Assembly (NCBI RefSeq): GCF_049199905.1
Contig: NZ_JBLZPK010000033.1
Location: 1 to 64,000 of the forward strand
DNA: 64,000 nt
Direction of reading: 5' to 3'
Origin: Shinella sp032095155
GTDB taxonomy: Bacteria; Pseudomonadota; Alphaproteobacteria; Rhizobiales; Rhizobiaceae
The position numbers and the translations under genes are program-made. Positions 8,618-17,964 of the stretch are shown here, piece by piece. A model generated the notes under the pieces. It made no database searches and was not told where the DNA came from. It was given only the letters and a program-made list of their open reading frames with translations. Every line of letters starts with the position of its first letter. The stretch's first letter is position 1.

Positions 8618-10279
8618 TTACTGCACCCAGGACTGGGTGATCATCCAGTTGAACTGACGGTTGAACTGGAAATTGCCAAGGCGCTTGCTGACGAAGTCGA
8701 GGCGCTTGGGCGTGAAGAGGCCGACGGCCGGGGCCTGGTCGGTCACTTCACGGTCGATCTCCGCCCACATCGCATCCGCAGCAACCTGGTCGGTCACGCC
8801 GAGGTCGAGCGCCTTCTGCATCTTCTCATCGATCTTCGCATCGCAGAAACCGGCAATGTTGATCGAGGCGTCCGAACCTTCGCGGAACGAGGCGCAGCCG
8901 AACAGGATATGCAGGAAGTCGGAGGCTGCCGGATAATCCTTGTACCACTGCGTTACCGACATCTGCACCTTGTTGTTGGTGTTCTGGATATAGGTGAACT
9001 GGATATTGGCGGAAATCGGCTTGACGTCGGCGACATAGCCGATGCTCGTCAGCACGCTCTGCAGATAGACGCCGATCGAGCGGGAAACCGCGGTATCCTC
9101 GACGATGATCGTGACTTTCTGGCCCTTGGTGCCGGATTCCTCGACCAGCTGCTTGGCCTTGTCCAGATCAGGCGCCGACCACTTGGCGCCCGGATCCTTC
9201 GTATAGGGGCAATAGTCGACATGGCCGGGGAAGTCCGGCGGCAGGACCTGGCAGACCGGCGAAGCGAGAACCTTGCCGCCGAACAGCTTGACCAGCGTGT
9301 TGCGGTCGATGGCGAAGGCGACCGCCTGGCGGGCCTTGACGTTATCGAAGGGGGCGAGGCGCGTGTTGAGCGGCGCGTACCACCAGGCCGACAGCGGCGC
9401 GATGTGCAGCTGGTCCTTGTACTTGGTGCCGAGTTCGCCCAGGCGGTCGCTCGGCAAGGCGTCGAACATCCAGTCGGCTTCGCCGTTCTGGATCGCCGTC
9501 ACGGCCGCTTCTTCCGAAAGGCCGAAATCGTACTGCACCACGTCGGGGTAGCCGTCCGGCTGGGCGTCAGCGCTCCACTCCTTGAAATGCGGATTGCGCG
9601 AGACGGTCATGCCCTTGTTGGGGTCGAAGGCCGAGATCATGTAGGGGCCGGTGCTCGGGATCGGCACGGAGCCGGCATCCTCGGCCGGCGTATCGGCAGG
9701 CAGCGTCACGGCATGGGGCAGCGCGAGCTTGTAGAGAAGTTCGGCATCCGGCTTGACGATGTTGATCGTCACCGTGCCGGCGGCTTCGTCACCCACGACG
9801 CCGCCTTCCAGCGTGCAACTCTTGGTGTCGGCAAGGCATTTGTCGGCACCGACAATGCCGGCATAGAAGGTGCCGGAAGTCGGGCCGGAGACCTTGAAGA
9901 TGCGCTGGAACGAGGCGACCACGTCCTTCACGCCGACCTCCTGGCCGTTGGAGAACATGACGCCCTTGCGCAGCTTGAAGGTGAAGGTCTTGCCGTCATT
10001 GGTGACTTCGGGCAGCGCCTCGGCGAGATCGGGAACGATGGTGAAGCCGTCCATGCCCTCGGCCTTGCGGAAGGCGACGAGGCCGTCATAGATCGGCTGG
10101 TACATCTGCCAGCCCTGGTCGGTGTAGTTGATATGCGGATCGAGCGTGCCGGCCGCCGAGCGGGCGAGCAGGCGCATGGTGCCGCCGCGATGTTCCTTGA
10201 GATATTCGGCCTGCGCCGGGGCGAGCGACGCGCCGGCGAGGAGGGCGACGGCCGACGCCGTCAAAAGCAGTTTTTTCAT
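8618..10279 (-). CDS. dppA: Peptide ABC transporter substrate-binding protein (DppA type)
   Basis: Periplasmic family 5 binding protein of 553 residues. It has a signal peptide (MKKLLLTASAVALLAGASLA, cleavage after AQA), then TMRLLARSAAGTLDPHINYT and the family 5 block TFKLRKGVMFSNGQEVGVKDV near residues 100-125. Later segments NVKARQAVAFAIDRNTLVKL and DYPAASDFLHILFGC also match the family. It lies between peptidase genes upstream and permeases downstream in a single operon, which supports a peptide substrate. Confidence 0.9.
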   Translation of the reverse strand: MKKLLLTASAVALLAGASLAPAQAEYLKEHRGGTMRLLARSAAGTLDPHINYTDQGWQMYQPIYDGLVAFRKAEGMDGFTIVPDLAEALPEVTNDGKTFTFKLRKGVMFSNGQEVGVKDVVASFQRIFKVSGPTSGTFYAGIVGADKCLADTKSCTLEGGVVGDEAAGTVTINIVKPDAELLYKLALPHAVTLPADTPAEDAGSVPIPSTGPYMISAFDPNKGMTVSRNPHFKEWSADAQPDGYPDVVQYDFGLSEEAAVTAIQNGEADWMFDALPSDRLGELGTKYKDQLHIAPLSAWWYAPLNTRLAPFDNVKARQAVAFAIDRNTLVKLFGGKVLASPVCQVLPPDFPGHVDYCPYTKDPGAKWSAPDLDKAKQLVEESGTKGQKVTIIVEDTAVSRSIGVYLQSVLTSIGYVADVKPISANIQFTYIQNTNNKVQMSVTQWYKDYPAASDFLHILFGCASFREGSDASINIAGFCDAKIDEKMQKALDLGVTDQVAADAMWAEIDREVTDQAPAVGLFTPKRLDFVSKRLGNFQFNRQFNWMITQSWVQ

Positions 10280-10293
10280 ATCTGTCCCCTTTT

Positions 10294-11199
10294 CTATCGA
10301 TCGTTCTGATTAAGGAAGTCGCCGACGACCCGCATGCAGTCTTCCTGCTCCTCGACATGCGGCATGTGGCTGGACTGTTCGAATATCTCCCAGCGCGCGC
10401 CCTTGATGCCGTCCTTGAAGGGCTGCACCGTGGCGGGTGTGGCTTCGTCGTAGCGTCCGGAAATGATGAGCGTGGGCACGTCGATGGACGGCAGGCGGTC
10501 GATGACGCTCCAGGTCTTCAGCGTGCCGATGACGTGGAACTCGTTCGGTCCGTTCATCAGCGTATAGACGGTGGGATTGCGCGCCGCCTGCTCGAAGCTC
10601 GCCGTCACCTCCGGCGGGAACGGCACGATGCGACAGACATGCCGTTCGTAGAAGACCATGGTCGCCGCCTGATAGTCGGCGTGATCCGTCGTGCCAGCCG
10701 TCTCGTGCCGCGTCAGTGTGTCCTGTACATCCTGCGGCAGGTCAGCGCGCAGGCGGTTCGCCTCCTCGACCCAGAGCTTCATGGAAGCGGGCGAATTGGC
10801 GATGGTCAGCGACGCGAGGCCATCGGGCTGCAGGACGGCATATTCGGAACCCAGCATGCCGCCCCAGCTCTGGCCGAGCACATGGAAGCCGCTACGGATA
10901 CCGAGATGGTCGACGAGGTTTTCCAGCTCGTCGATGAAGAGCTGCGGCGTCCAGAAATCGGCACCCTTTTCCGGCAGCAGGGTGGAGTTGCCGCAGCCGA
11001 GCTGATCGTAATGGATGACGGCGCGGCCATCGCGGGCGAGCAGCTTGTAGGCATCGACATAGTTATGGGCGACGCCCGGACCGCCATGCAGGATGACCAG
11101 AGGCAGCTTGCCGCTGCCGAGATCGCCGGTCACCCGATACCAGGTTTCATAACCCCGGAAGGGCGCGCGTCCCTCGATGCTGTTGATATGAGCCGCCAT
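10294..11199 (-). CDS. pip: Proline iminopeptidase-type alpha/beta hydrolase (S33)
   Basis: Cytoplasmic serine peptidase predicted to release N-terminal proline from peptides. Its 301 residues show the oxyanion block ILHGGPGVAHNY, the nucleophile elbow GQSWGGMLG (Ser near residue 110), an Asp region ISGRYDEATPA and a His region SSHMPHVEE. The ATG at 11199 is chosen: it has AGGAGGAAAC just upstream, whereas the earlier in-frame ATG lies within that ribosome binding site. It sits 14 bp upstream of the peptide binding-protein gene, so peptide uptake and cleavage are co-expressed. Related S33 enzymes use other amides, so proline specificity is probable rather than certain. Confidence 0.85.
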   Translation of the reverse strand: MAAHINSIEGRAPFRGYETWYRVTGDLGSGKLPLVILHGGPGVAHNYVDAYKLLARDGRAVIHYDQLGCGNSTLLPEKGADFWTPQLFIDELENLVDHLGIRSGFHVLGQSWGGMLGSEYAVLQPDGLASLTIANSPASMKLWVEEANRLRADLPQDVQDTLTRHETAGTTDHADYQAATMVFYERHVCRIVPFPPEVTASFEQAARNPTVYTLMNGPNEFHVIGTLKTWSVIDRLPSIDVPTLIISGRYDEATPATVQPFKDGIKGARWEIFEQSSHMPHVEEQEDCMRVVGDFLNQNDR

Positions 11200-11220
11200 G
11201 TTTCCTCCTCCCATGGCCGC

Positions 11221-12726
11221 CTAGGCGCCCAGCCTGTTCGTCTGCACCCATTCCTCCAGCATCTGCACGCCGAAGGCGCTGGCGCCTTCCCGGCCGAACG
11301 GACGATCCTCCGGGAAAAGTTCTTTGCCAGCAATATCGAGATGCACCCAGGGGCGGCCTTCCGTGAAATGGCGCAGGAAGGCCGCCGCATAGGGCGCGTC
11401 ACCGTCCTCCATGTCCTTGGCATGGTGGCGCAGGTCGGCGAGCGGCGATTTCAAGCCCTCGTCATAGGCCGGGTCAAGCGGCAGGCGCCAGAAGCGCTCG
11501 CCGACGACCTCGCCGGCCGCAATCATCTGGGCGGCAATCGCATCATCGGTGCTGAACAGACCGGCGAAGATCGAGCCGAGACCGCGCATGACGGAATAGG
11601 TGAGCGTTGCGAGATCGACGATAGCAGACGGCTCGAAGCGCATGGCGGTATAGTAGAGGCAATCCGCGAGGATCAGCCGTCCCTCCGCATCGGTATCGAA
11701 CACCTCGACCGTCTGGCCCGAGCCTGTGGTGATGATCTCGCGCGGCTTCAGCGCCGTGCCGGAAGGCAGGTTCTCGGCGATGCCGAGAACGCCGACGACA
11801 TGAACCGGGCTTTTCTGCCGCGCCAGCGACAGGAGGAGGCCGACGACGGCGGCGGCACCGCCCATATCGGCCTTCATGTCGAACATCTGCGCGCCGCCTT
11901 TGATGCAGAGGCCGCCGGAATCGAAGCAGACCCCCTTGCCGACGAAGGCGAGCGGCTGCTCGCCGGATCCCTCGCCGCGATAACGCAAAACCGCGATCTT
12001 CGGCGCCCGCACCGAGCCGGAACCGACCGCCAGGATCGCGTTCATGCCGAGATCCTTGAGCCGGTCGGCGTCCAGAACTTCGACCTCGATGCCGGCTGCG
12101 CGCAGCGGCTCGAGATGCTCGGCGAAACTGTCGGGGTGGAGATGGTTCGGCGGCAGGTTGACGAGGGTGCGGGCATATTCGACGCCTTCGCCCACGGCAT
12201 TGGCCCGCACCAGCGCGGCATCGAGCGCGGTCTTGTCCGCGCCGACCAGCTGGATTTTCCAGGCCTTGTCGTCGGCCGCGATCCGCCGCTTGTTGCGCAG
12301 GTCGAAGCGATAGCGCCTGAGCCGCAGGCCGAGCGCGACACGGGCGAGGATTTCGGCCTCCGAAAGGGCCGCACCCGCGATGGGATCGAGGACCAGCGTC
12401 GCCGCAGCCTCGCCCTTGTCTTCCAGATGCGCGGCAAGGCTGCCGCCGGCCTTTGCCAGCGAGAGCGCGCTGACGGCCTCGGCCTTGCCGAGCGAAAGCA
12501 CGATAATGCGGTGAGCCGCGACACCCTGCGGCGGAACGAGGTCGATGCAAGTGCCGGCATCGGCAGCGGCGGAACAGGCGCGTGAGACGATCCCGCCGGC
12601 CGCGGCATCGAGCTCTGCGGCGCGCGGGCCAAGGCCCTTTCCGTCGGCTTTCAGGATCACGATGACGGGCGCATCCTTGGCGATGGCGTCAGCCGCTTCG
12701 AAGACCGGGACGGGCGATTGGGGCAT
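11221..12726 (-). CDS. Leucyl aminopeptidase family protein (M17)
   Basis: Cytosolic two-metal aminopeptidase of 501 residues that releases N-terminal residues from peptides. It has the M17 metal-site block GKGVCFDSGGLCIKG and DMKADMGGAAAVVG, and the signature DTDAEGRLILAD near residues 340-350 (the family consensus is NTDAEGRL, so Asn is replaced by Asp). The N-terminal domain is divergent from PepA. It is the first gene of the peptide operon, 21 bp before the iminopeptidase, and faces a LysR gene. It probably degrades the imported peptides. Confidence 0.9.
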   Translation of the reverse strand: MPQSPVPVFEAADAIAKDAPVIVILKADGKGLGPRAAELDAAAGGIVSRACSAAADAGTCIDLVPPQGVAAHRIIVLSLGKAEAVSALSLAKAGGSLAAHLEDKGEAAATLVLDPIAGAALSEAEILARVALGLRLRRYRFDLRNKRRIAADDKAWKIQLVGADKTALDAALVRANAVGEGVEYARTLVNLPPNHLHPDSFAEHLEPLRAAGIEVEVLDADRLKDLGMNAILAVGSGSVRAPKIAVLRYRGEGSGEQPLAFVGKGVCFDSGGLCIKGGAQMFDMKADMGGAAAVVGLLLSLARQKSPVHVVGVLGIAENLPSGTALKPREIITTGSGQTVEVFDTDAEGRLILADCLYYTAMRFEPSAIVDLATLTYSVMRGLGSIFAGLFSTDDAIAAQMIAAGEVVGERFWRLPLDPAYDEGLKSPLADLRHHAKDMEDGDAPYAAAFLRHFTEGRPWVHLDIAGKELFPEDRPFGREGASAFGVQMLEEWVQTNRLGA

Positions 12727-12994
12727 GAAGACTACTTCCTGTTACAGCAACGCAAGGCTGGCTGCACGGACATGTCCCACCGCGCGGGCGATATATCTCG
12801 CCAGTCCGCAAACGATAGCCGTGCCGGAAACCAGCCATCACCGATGGCGAATGGGTGCCAGAGCAAATAAACGTTTTCTCATGGCGACTTAGAGGCTCGT
12901 TTCAAATCGGTAGCGCCGAAGGGGGCGGGCGTTCAAGCGTCAATTTCGACCATATCGATTGACAAAAACTCAGGTGATAATCCATGGTCCCGCC
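12727..12994. promoter_or_regulatory. Divergent regulatory region between peptidase operon and LysR gene
   Basis: This 268-bp region separates the peptide operon from the divergent LysR gene, so it must hold both promoters. LysR proteins usually bind such regions, but I could not pick a convincing operator by eye. A TTGACA lies at 12959-12964, just before the LysR start, and may be part of its promoter. Confidence 0.4.
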
Positions 12995-13897
12995 ATGGCC
13001 CTACCTTCACTCAACGGCATGCGCGCTTTCGAGGCCGCCGCACGCCTCGGCAGCATCAAGGACGCGGCGGAAGAGCTGCATCTGACGCCCTCGGCAGTCA
13101 GCCGGCACATCCGCACTCTGGAAAAGACGCTGGGACAGGAACTGTTCGAGCGCGGCTTCCGCCAGGTGACGCCGACGATGCGCGGCTCCTACTATGCCCG
13201 CACGCTTTCGGAGGCCTTCGAGACGATCTGGCGCGCGACGGAGGATGTGAGCCTTCAGGACGGGCCGCGCAGCCACAAGGCGCAGCGCGTCAAGCTGATG
13301 TGCGAGCCGACCTTCCTCAATCTGTGGCTGGCGGATCGCCTGCCGAACTTCCGCCGCCTGCATCCGAGCGTCGATCTGGAAATCTCCACCTCGGGCAAGC
13401 GGACCAATGTCGACCTCGCCATCATCGACGAGTTCGTCTACAAGGCCGGCCCGGCCCTGACGCTGATGATCCCGCTGCTGCTGACTCCGGTCTGCGCGCC
13501 TTCTCTGCTGGAAGGGCCGGCACCACTGCGTTCGCCGGCCGATCTCGTGCACCACCATATCATCCACGAATGCGAGACGACGCGCTGGAAACAATGGCTG
13601 GAGCAGGAAGGCGTTTCCGACGCCGGCATTCCGGCGAGCTCCACCCTGCACGACTGCACGCTCATCATGCGCGAGGCGATGAATGGTGCCGGCGTGGCGC
13701 TGGCCGATACGATCATGGCGGAAGACCTGTTGCGGCAGGGCAAGCTGGTCGCCCCCTTTGCCGCCCGCCATGCCTATCCGGCCGGCTACTATCTCCAGCA
13801 GCGCCGCAGCGTCGGCAACAAGGCCGGCGCCAGCGTCTTCCAGGACTGGCTGCTTGCCGAGGTCGCCGAACACAAGCGGGCGATGGACATCGAATAG
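12995..13897 (+). CDS. LysR family transcriptional regulator (GcvA-like)
   Basis: DNA-binding regulator of 300 residues. The N-terminal helix-turn-helix is clear (ALPSLNGMRAFEAAARLGS, then AAEELHLTPSAVSRHIRTLE), followed by LFERGFRQVTPTMRG and a periplasmic-binding-like effector domain. This N-terminus resembles the GcvA/AmpR group. The ATG at 12995 is chosen because it starts at the conserved ALPSLNG; a TTG 36 bp earlier is the only alternative with extra length. It is divergent from the peptide uptake operon and is its likely regulator. The effector is unknown, perhaps an amino acid or peptide. Confidence 0.87.
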   Translation: MALPSLNGMRAFEAAARLGSIKDAAEELHLTPSAVSRHIRTLEKTLGQELFERGFRQVTPTMRGSYYARTLSEAFETIWRATEDVSLQDGPRSHKAQRVKLMCEPTFLNLWLADRLPNFRRLHPSVDLEISTSGKRTNVDLAIIDEFVYKAGPALTLMIPLLLTPVCAPSLLEGPAPLRSPADLVHHHIIHECETTRWKQWLEQEGVSDAGIPASSTLHDCTLIMREAMNGAGVALADTIMAEDLLRQGKLVAPFAARHAYPAGYYLQQRRSVGNKAGASVFQDWLLAEVAEHKRAMDIE

Positions 13898-13925
13898 CAG
13901 TGGGCGGGGCCGCGAAAGCCCGCGC

Positions 13926-15683
13926 CTATCCCTTGAGCTGGAACGGATGCACCGATCCGCCTTCGCTCTGGGCCGCCTGGAGATTGCGGTAGCGGCCGTT
14001 CTTCTTCGCGATAAGATCGGCATGGTTGCCGCTCTCGACGATGCGGCCATCATCGACGACGAGGATACGGTCGGCATTGGCGATGGTCGCCAGACGGTGA
14101 GCGATGACCAGCGTCGTGCGTCCGGCCGAAAGCTCGGCGAGCGACTGCTGGATCGCCCGCTCCGTCTCCGTGTCGAGCGCCGACGTCGCCTCATCGAGAA
14201 TGAGGATCGGCGGGTTCTTCAGGAAGATGCGCGCGATGGCAAGCCGCTGCTTCTGGCCACCCGAGAGTTTCACGCCGCGCTCGCCGATGACGGTGTCGAG
14301 CCCGTCGGCAAGATTGGCGATCACGTCGTCGAGGCGCGCGCGTCGGGCCGCATCCAGGATTTCCGCTTCCGTCGCATCGAGCCGGCCATAGGCGATGTTT
14401 TCGCGCACGGAGCCGGCAAAGAGGAAGACGTCCTGCTGCACGATGCCGATATTGGAGCGCAGCGACCTGAGCGTCATGTCCCTGATATCGATGCCGTCGA
14501 TGGCGATCGTGCCCGCCGTGATCTCGTAGAAGCGCGGCAGAAGCGAGCAGATCGTCGTCTTGCCGGCACCGGAGGGGCCGACGAAAGCGATGGTCTCACC
14601 CGCCTTGATCGACAAGCTCAGCCCGTCGAACACCGCCTTGTCGGCGCTGTAGCCGAAGCCGACGTCACGATATTCGATATCACCATTGAGGCGGCTCACC
14701 TCTTTCGCATCCGCGCGGTCGCGGATATCGGGCTCTGTGTCGAGGAACTTCGTGTAGCGCGTAAAGCCGGCAATGCCCTTCGGATAGGTCTCGATGATCG
14801 AGTTGATCTTGTCGATCGGCCGGAAGAACACGTTGATCAGCAGCAGAAAGCCGACGAAGCCGCCGGCCGAAAGCTCGCCATGCACCACGAACCACGCGCC
14901 CGCCAGCATCACCACGACCTGCACGAAGCGCATAGAGAGGTAGGAGAGCGAGGCAGATGCCGCCATCACCTTGTAGGCCTGCATCTTGGTCGTGAGATAA
15001 TTGTTGTTGCTCTCGGCAAACAGTTTTCGCTCGTGATCCTCGTTGGCGAAGGCCTGCACCACGCGGATGCCGCCGACATTCTCCTCGATACGGGCGTTGA
15101 AGTCCGCCACGCGGCCATAGAGCGCGTGCCAGGTCGTCGTCATGCGCGCGCCGTAATGCGTGGTGACCCAGGCCGTCAGCGGCACGATGACGGCGGTGAT
15201 CAGCGCCAGCGGCACATGCACCCAGAGCATCAGGATGAAGGCGCCGACCAGCGTCATGATGGCGATGAAGAGGTCTTCCGGTCCGTGATGGGCGACCTCG
15301 CCGATCTCCTCGAGATCCTTGGTCAGCCGCGCCACGAGATGGCCGGTCTTCTGGTTGTCGAAATAGCCGAAGGAAAGCTTTTGCAGATGATCGAAGGCCT
15401 TGCGGCGCATCTCGGCCTCGATGCGCACGCCGAGCATGTGGCCCCAATAGGTAACGATGACCTGCAGGCCTGCATTGAAGAGATAGATGAGAAAAAGGCC
15501 GACAGCGGCAAGCGCGATCATCTCGAGCTGGCCGGTGGGCAGAAGGCGGTCGATGAACAGCGTCACGGCAACCGGGAAGGCAAGCTCCAGCAGGCCGGCC
15601 GCGACGGCGGACGTGAAATCGAGCGCGAATAGGCCACGGTGCGGGCGATAATAGGCGGCAAAACGCTTCAAAAGGTCGGACAT
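13926..15683 (-). CDS. ABC exporter, fused permease and ATPase (MsbA-like)
   Basis: Homodimeric-type exporter half-molecule of 585 residues. The N-terminal six-helix domain includes HRGLFALDFTSAVAAGLLEL, and a coupling segment VQAFANEDHERKLFAESN. The C-terminal ATPase has Walker A VGPSGAGKTT near residues 365-375, the signature KLSGGQKQRLAIAR and Walker B PPILILDEATSALD. The TTG-ATG pair at 15686/15683 gives two possible starts; the ATG is preferred. It stands alone, convergent with the LysR gene, so the exported substrate (lipid, peptide or drug) cannot be inferred. Confidence 0.88.
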   Translation of the reverse strand: MSDLLKRFAAYYRPHRGLFALDFTSAVAAGLLELAFPVAVTLFIDRLLPTGQLEMIALAAVGLFLIYLFNAGLQVIVTYWGHMLGVRIEAEMRRKAFDHLQKLSFGYFDNQKTGHLVARLTKDLEEIGEVAHHGPEDLFIAIMTLVGAFILMLWVHVPLALITAVIVPLTAWVTTHYGARMTTTWHALYGRVADFNARIEENVGGIRVVQAFANEDHERKLFAESNNNYLTTKMQAYKVMAASASLSYLSMRFVQVVVMLAGAWFVVHGELSAGGFVGFLLLINVFFRPIDKINSIIETYPKGIAGFTRYTKFLDTEPDIRDRADAKEVSRLNGDIEYRDVGFGYSADKAVFDGLSLSIKAGETIAFVGPSGAGKTTICSLLPRFYEITAGTIAIDGIDIRDMTLRSLRSNIGIVQQDVFLFAGSVRENIAYGRLDATEAEILDAARRARLDDVIANLADGLDTVIGERGVKLSGGQKQRLAIARIFLKNPPILILDEATSALDTETERAIQQSLAELSAGRTTLVIAHRLATIANADRILVVDDGRIVESGNHADLIAKKNGRYRNLQAAQSEGGSVHPFQLKG

Positions 15684-15991
15684 CAATCAGGCTTTCAGTA
15701 TCGGCACTGCGACTATGACGATCAACTACCCCGTCTCTTCCACATCCGCGACAAAATTTTGTCAGGTGGACCGGGTTTTTGCGCGCGGCTTGCCTCGTTT
15801 CGGGCATTCGCGCTCTGGCCAAAGCAGAAATAACGAGCGTGCGATGCGCATGCGCGGGGCGGACAATGGAAAACCGTGTCCGGGTCTCGGCCAACAAATG
15901 TCGTGAAAGAATGAAAACGGCTACAAGCGCTACAAGCGCCACAACCGCCCTGGCTGGCGCTATTGCCACCTAGTCCGAATGGCGGCCGATA
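15684..15991. other. Intergenic region with no gene recognised
   Basis: About 308 bp upstream of the exporter gene. It must hold the exporter promoter, and near 15921-15945 has a short tandem-like CTACAAGCG / CTACAAGCG / CACAACCG stretch. Short open frames here have no convincing start or composition. I see nothing else. Confidence 0.4.
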
Positions 15992-16153
15992 TCAGCCGAC
16001 GAAGCCGAAAATGACAGCGCTGACGAAGAGGAAAGCGCCGACGACGGCGATGTTGCTGATGAGGATCTGCCGCTCGGCACGGCGTGCACGACGATCGTTG
16101 ATGGCGCCAAGCGCGCCATAGGTGGAACGGCCGTCGAGTTTCGCATTGCTCAT
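15992..16153 (-). CDS. Small single-helix membrane protein (53 aa)
   Basis: A short gene predicting MSNAKLDGRSTYGALGAIND, a basic stretch RRARRAERQ, and a hydrophobic helix (ISNIAVVGAFLFVSAVIFGF) ending at the stop. The layout is a cytoplasmic polar head of about 30 residues and one transmembrane segment. AAGGGAT lies about 12 bp before the ATG at 16153. A longer overlapping frame on the same strand gives an Arg/His-rich, helix-free product and was discarded. I do not recognise a named family. The role is unknown. Confidence 0.6.
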   Translation of the reverse strand: MSNAKLDGRSTYGALGAINDRRARRAERQILISNIAVVGAFLFVSAVIFGFVG

Positions 16154-16416
16154 TCGCCATCATCCCTTCTTGGAGGCCCGTTTTCGAGCCTTCCGGAGGC
16201 GTGCAGTCATGCCCGCCCTTTTCTCTGGAAGGGAGTTATATAGGATCCCTATAAGTTTGGTAGGGTATTTATTCTCAATTTCGCCATACTCGTAAATTCG
16301 CGTTTCATACTTCTGTCATGCGGCAGACTTCGCGATACGAAATTTTCCCTTTCCACGGTTGAAGGGCTGGATTGCCGCCTCCAAACAGCTTTCCGTAGAA
16401 AATAGCGGCTCGTCCT
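16154..16416. promoter_or_regulatory. AT-rich intergenic region with an inverted repeat
   Basis: This AT-rich region lies upstream of the small membrane protein. An inverted repeat TATAGG-ATC-CCTATA at 16239-16253 lies about 85 bp upstream of its start. It could be an operator or a symmetrical -10 region. No gene is seen here. Confidence 0.4.
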
Positions 16417-17922
16417 TCAAACGTGCTTGCGCCCGCCCTCCTCGTAAAACCAGTCGTCCGGATAGGGATACCACCAGCCCTGGATCACCGGCTTGTGGTC
16501 GATGATGACCATTTTCGAGCGGCGGAAGGCATCGAGGCCGAGTTTCGACAGCTCGCGGCCAAGACCGGATTTCTTCCAGCCGCCGAATGGCAGCGCATCG
16601 TTGTCGATGAGCGGATTGTTGACCCAGACCATGCCGGCCTCCAGCCGGTCCGCCGCCTCCATCGCCTCTTCGAGCGAGGTGGTGAAGACGGAAGCGCCGA
16701 GGCCGAATTCGCTGTCATTGGCCCGTTCGATCGCTTCGTCGAAATCCTTCACCCGCATGACGGCGGCGACCGGGCCGAAACACTCCTCACGCAGGATCGC
16801 CATGTCGGGCGTGCAGTTTGTGAGAATGGTCGGCTCGTAGAACCAGCCCGTCGGCTCGCTGTCCGGGATCTTTCCGCCGAGCACCACCGTCGCGCCCTTG
16901 GCCTTGGCGTCCTCCACCAGCCGGATGACTTTGTCCCGCGCCGCCTCGCTGACGAGCGGGCCGATCTCGGCCCGGCTGAGGCCGTTGCCGATGCGCAGAC
17001 GCCGCGTCTCGGCGGCGAACTTTTCGATGAAAGCGTCATGCACGGCATCGACGACGAAGAACCGCTCCGCCGAGGTGCAGACCTGGCCGGACATATGGAA
17101 TGCGGCCGTGACGGCGCCGGCGGCGGCGACATCGAGCGGTGCATTTGCGGTTATGATCATCGGATCCGAGCCACCCGCCTCGATGACGGCGGGCTTCATC
17201 TGCGCTGCGGCGGCCATCGCCACAGCCTTGCCTGCCGCAACGGAGCCGGTGAACGCCACCGCATGGGTTTTAGCAGAGGCGATCAAGGCGCTGCCGAGCT
17301 CGATGCCACCCGGCAGGCAGGCAATGAGGCCTTCGGGCAGCGCTTCGAAAACCGGCATGAAGGCCAGGGTCGAGAGCGTCGTCGCCGGCGCAGGCTTGAT
17401 GATGCAGGCATTGCCGGATGCGAGCGACGCCGCGACCGTCCAGCACATCAGCAGGATCGGGAAATTGAACGGCATGATGTGCACGCTCGTGCCAAGCGCT
17501 TCGTAGCGAGCGTGCTGGAAGGAGCCGGCCTGCGTGGTGCCCGCCACCTTGCCGCCCTCATCGCGGGCCATTTCCGCAAAATAGCGGAAGGCGCCGGCGC
17601 AGTTCGCCACCTCGCCGATCGCCTCCGGATAGGGTTTGCCCATCTCGCGCGACATCAGTTCCGCGCAGCGCCGCATGTCGGTCGCCTCGATGCGGTTGGC
17701 GATGCGGTGCAGGATCGTCGCCCGCGTCTTGGCGTCGAGCCGTTTCCAGTCGCGCTGCGCCGCGGCAGCGGCATCGAGCACGGCCTCCATGTTCTCCAGC
17801 GTCGTATCGGCGATGGTGCCGACGGTGACGAGCGTCGCGGGGTCGATCACCTGATGGCGCGCGCCCTGGCTGGGGAGATAGGCCGGATGCCGGTAGAACA
17901 CGGGTTCGGCGGGGTTGAACAT
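16417..17922 (-). CDS. NAD(P)-dependent aldehyde dehydrogenase (succinate-semialdehyde dehydrogenase-like)
   Basis: Cytosolic enzyme of 501 residues that oxidises an aldehyde to the acid. Motifs include the oxyanion Asn in HIMPFNFPILL, coenzyme-site FTGSVAAGKAV, the general base in VIEAGGSDPM, and the nucleophile in GQVCTSAERFF (Cys about residue 282). The C-terminal tail WWYPYPDDWFYEEGG is unusual. The ATG at 17922 has AAGGAAA upstream; the frame continues upstream into a repeat and is not coding there. It follows the polyamine-type transporter, glycosyltransferase and cupin genes on the same strand, so an amine-derived aldehyde is a likely substrate. Confidence 0.87.
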   Translation of the reverse strand: MFNPAEPVFYRHPAYLPSQGARHQVIDPATLVTVGTIADTTLENMEAVLDAAAAAQRDWKRLDAKTRATILHRIANRIEATDMRRCAELMSREMGKPYPEAIGEVANCAGAFRYFAEMARDEGGKVAGTTQAGSFQHARYEALGTSVHIMPFNFPILLMCWTVAASLASGNACIIKPAPATTLSTLAFMPVFEALPEGLIACLPGGIELGSALIASAKTHAVAFTGSVAAGKAVAMAAAAQMKPAVIEAGGSDPMIITANAPLDVAAAGAVTAAFHMSGQVCTSAERFFVVDAVHDAFIEKFAAETRRLRIGNGLSRAEIGPLVSEAARDKVIRLVEDAKAKGATVVLGGKIPDSEPTGWFYEPTILTNCTPDMAILREECFGPVAAVMRVKDFDEAIERANDSEFGLGASVFTTSLEEAMEAADRLEAGMVWVNNPLIDNDALPFGGWKKSGLGRELSKLGLDAFRRSKMVIIDHKPVIQGWWYPYPDDWFYEEGGRKHV

Positions 17923-17964
17923 GGCGATATTTCCTTGACGTTCTGCGGATCGGAACGGCGCTTG

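Noticed and set aside
10357..12585. Open frame of 742 codons on the plus strand
   Set aside because: It is antisense to the two peptidase genes, which carry intact active-site motifs.
13683..15632. Open frame of 649 codons on the plus strand
   Set aside because: It is antisense to the ABC exporter and has no family features; high GC keeps the opposite strand open.
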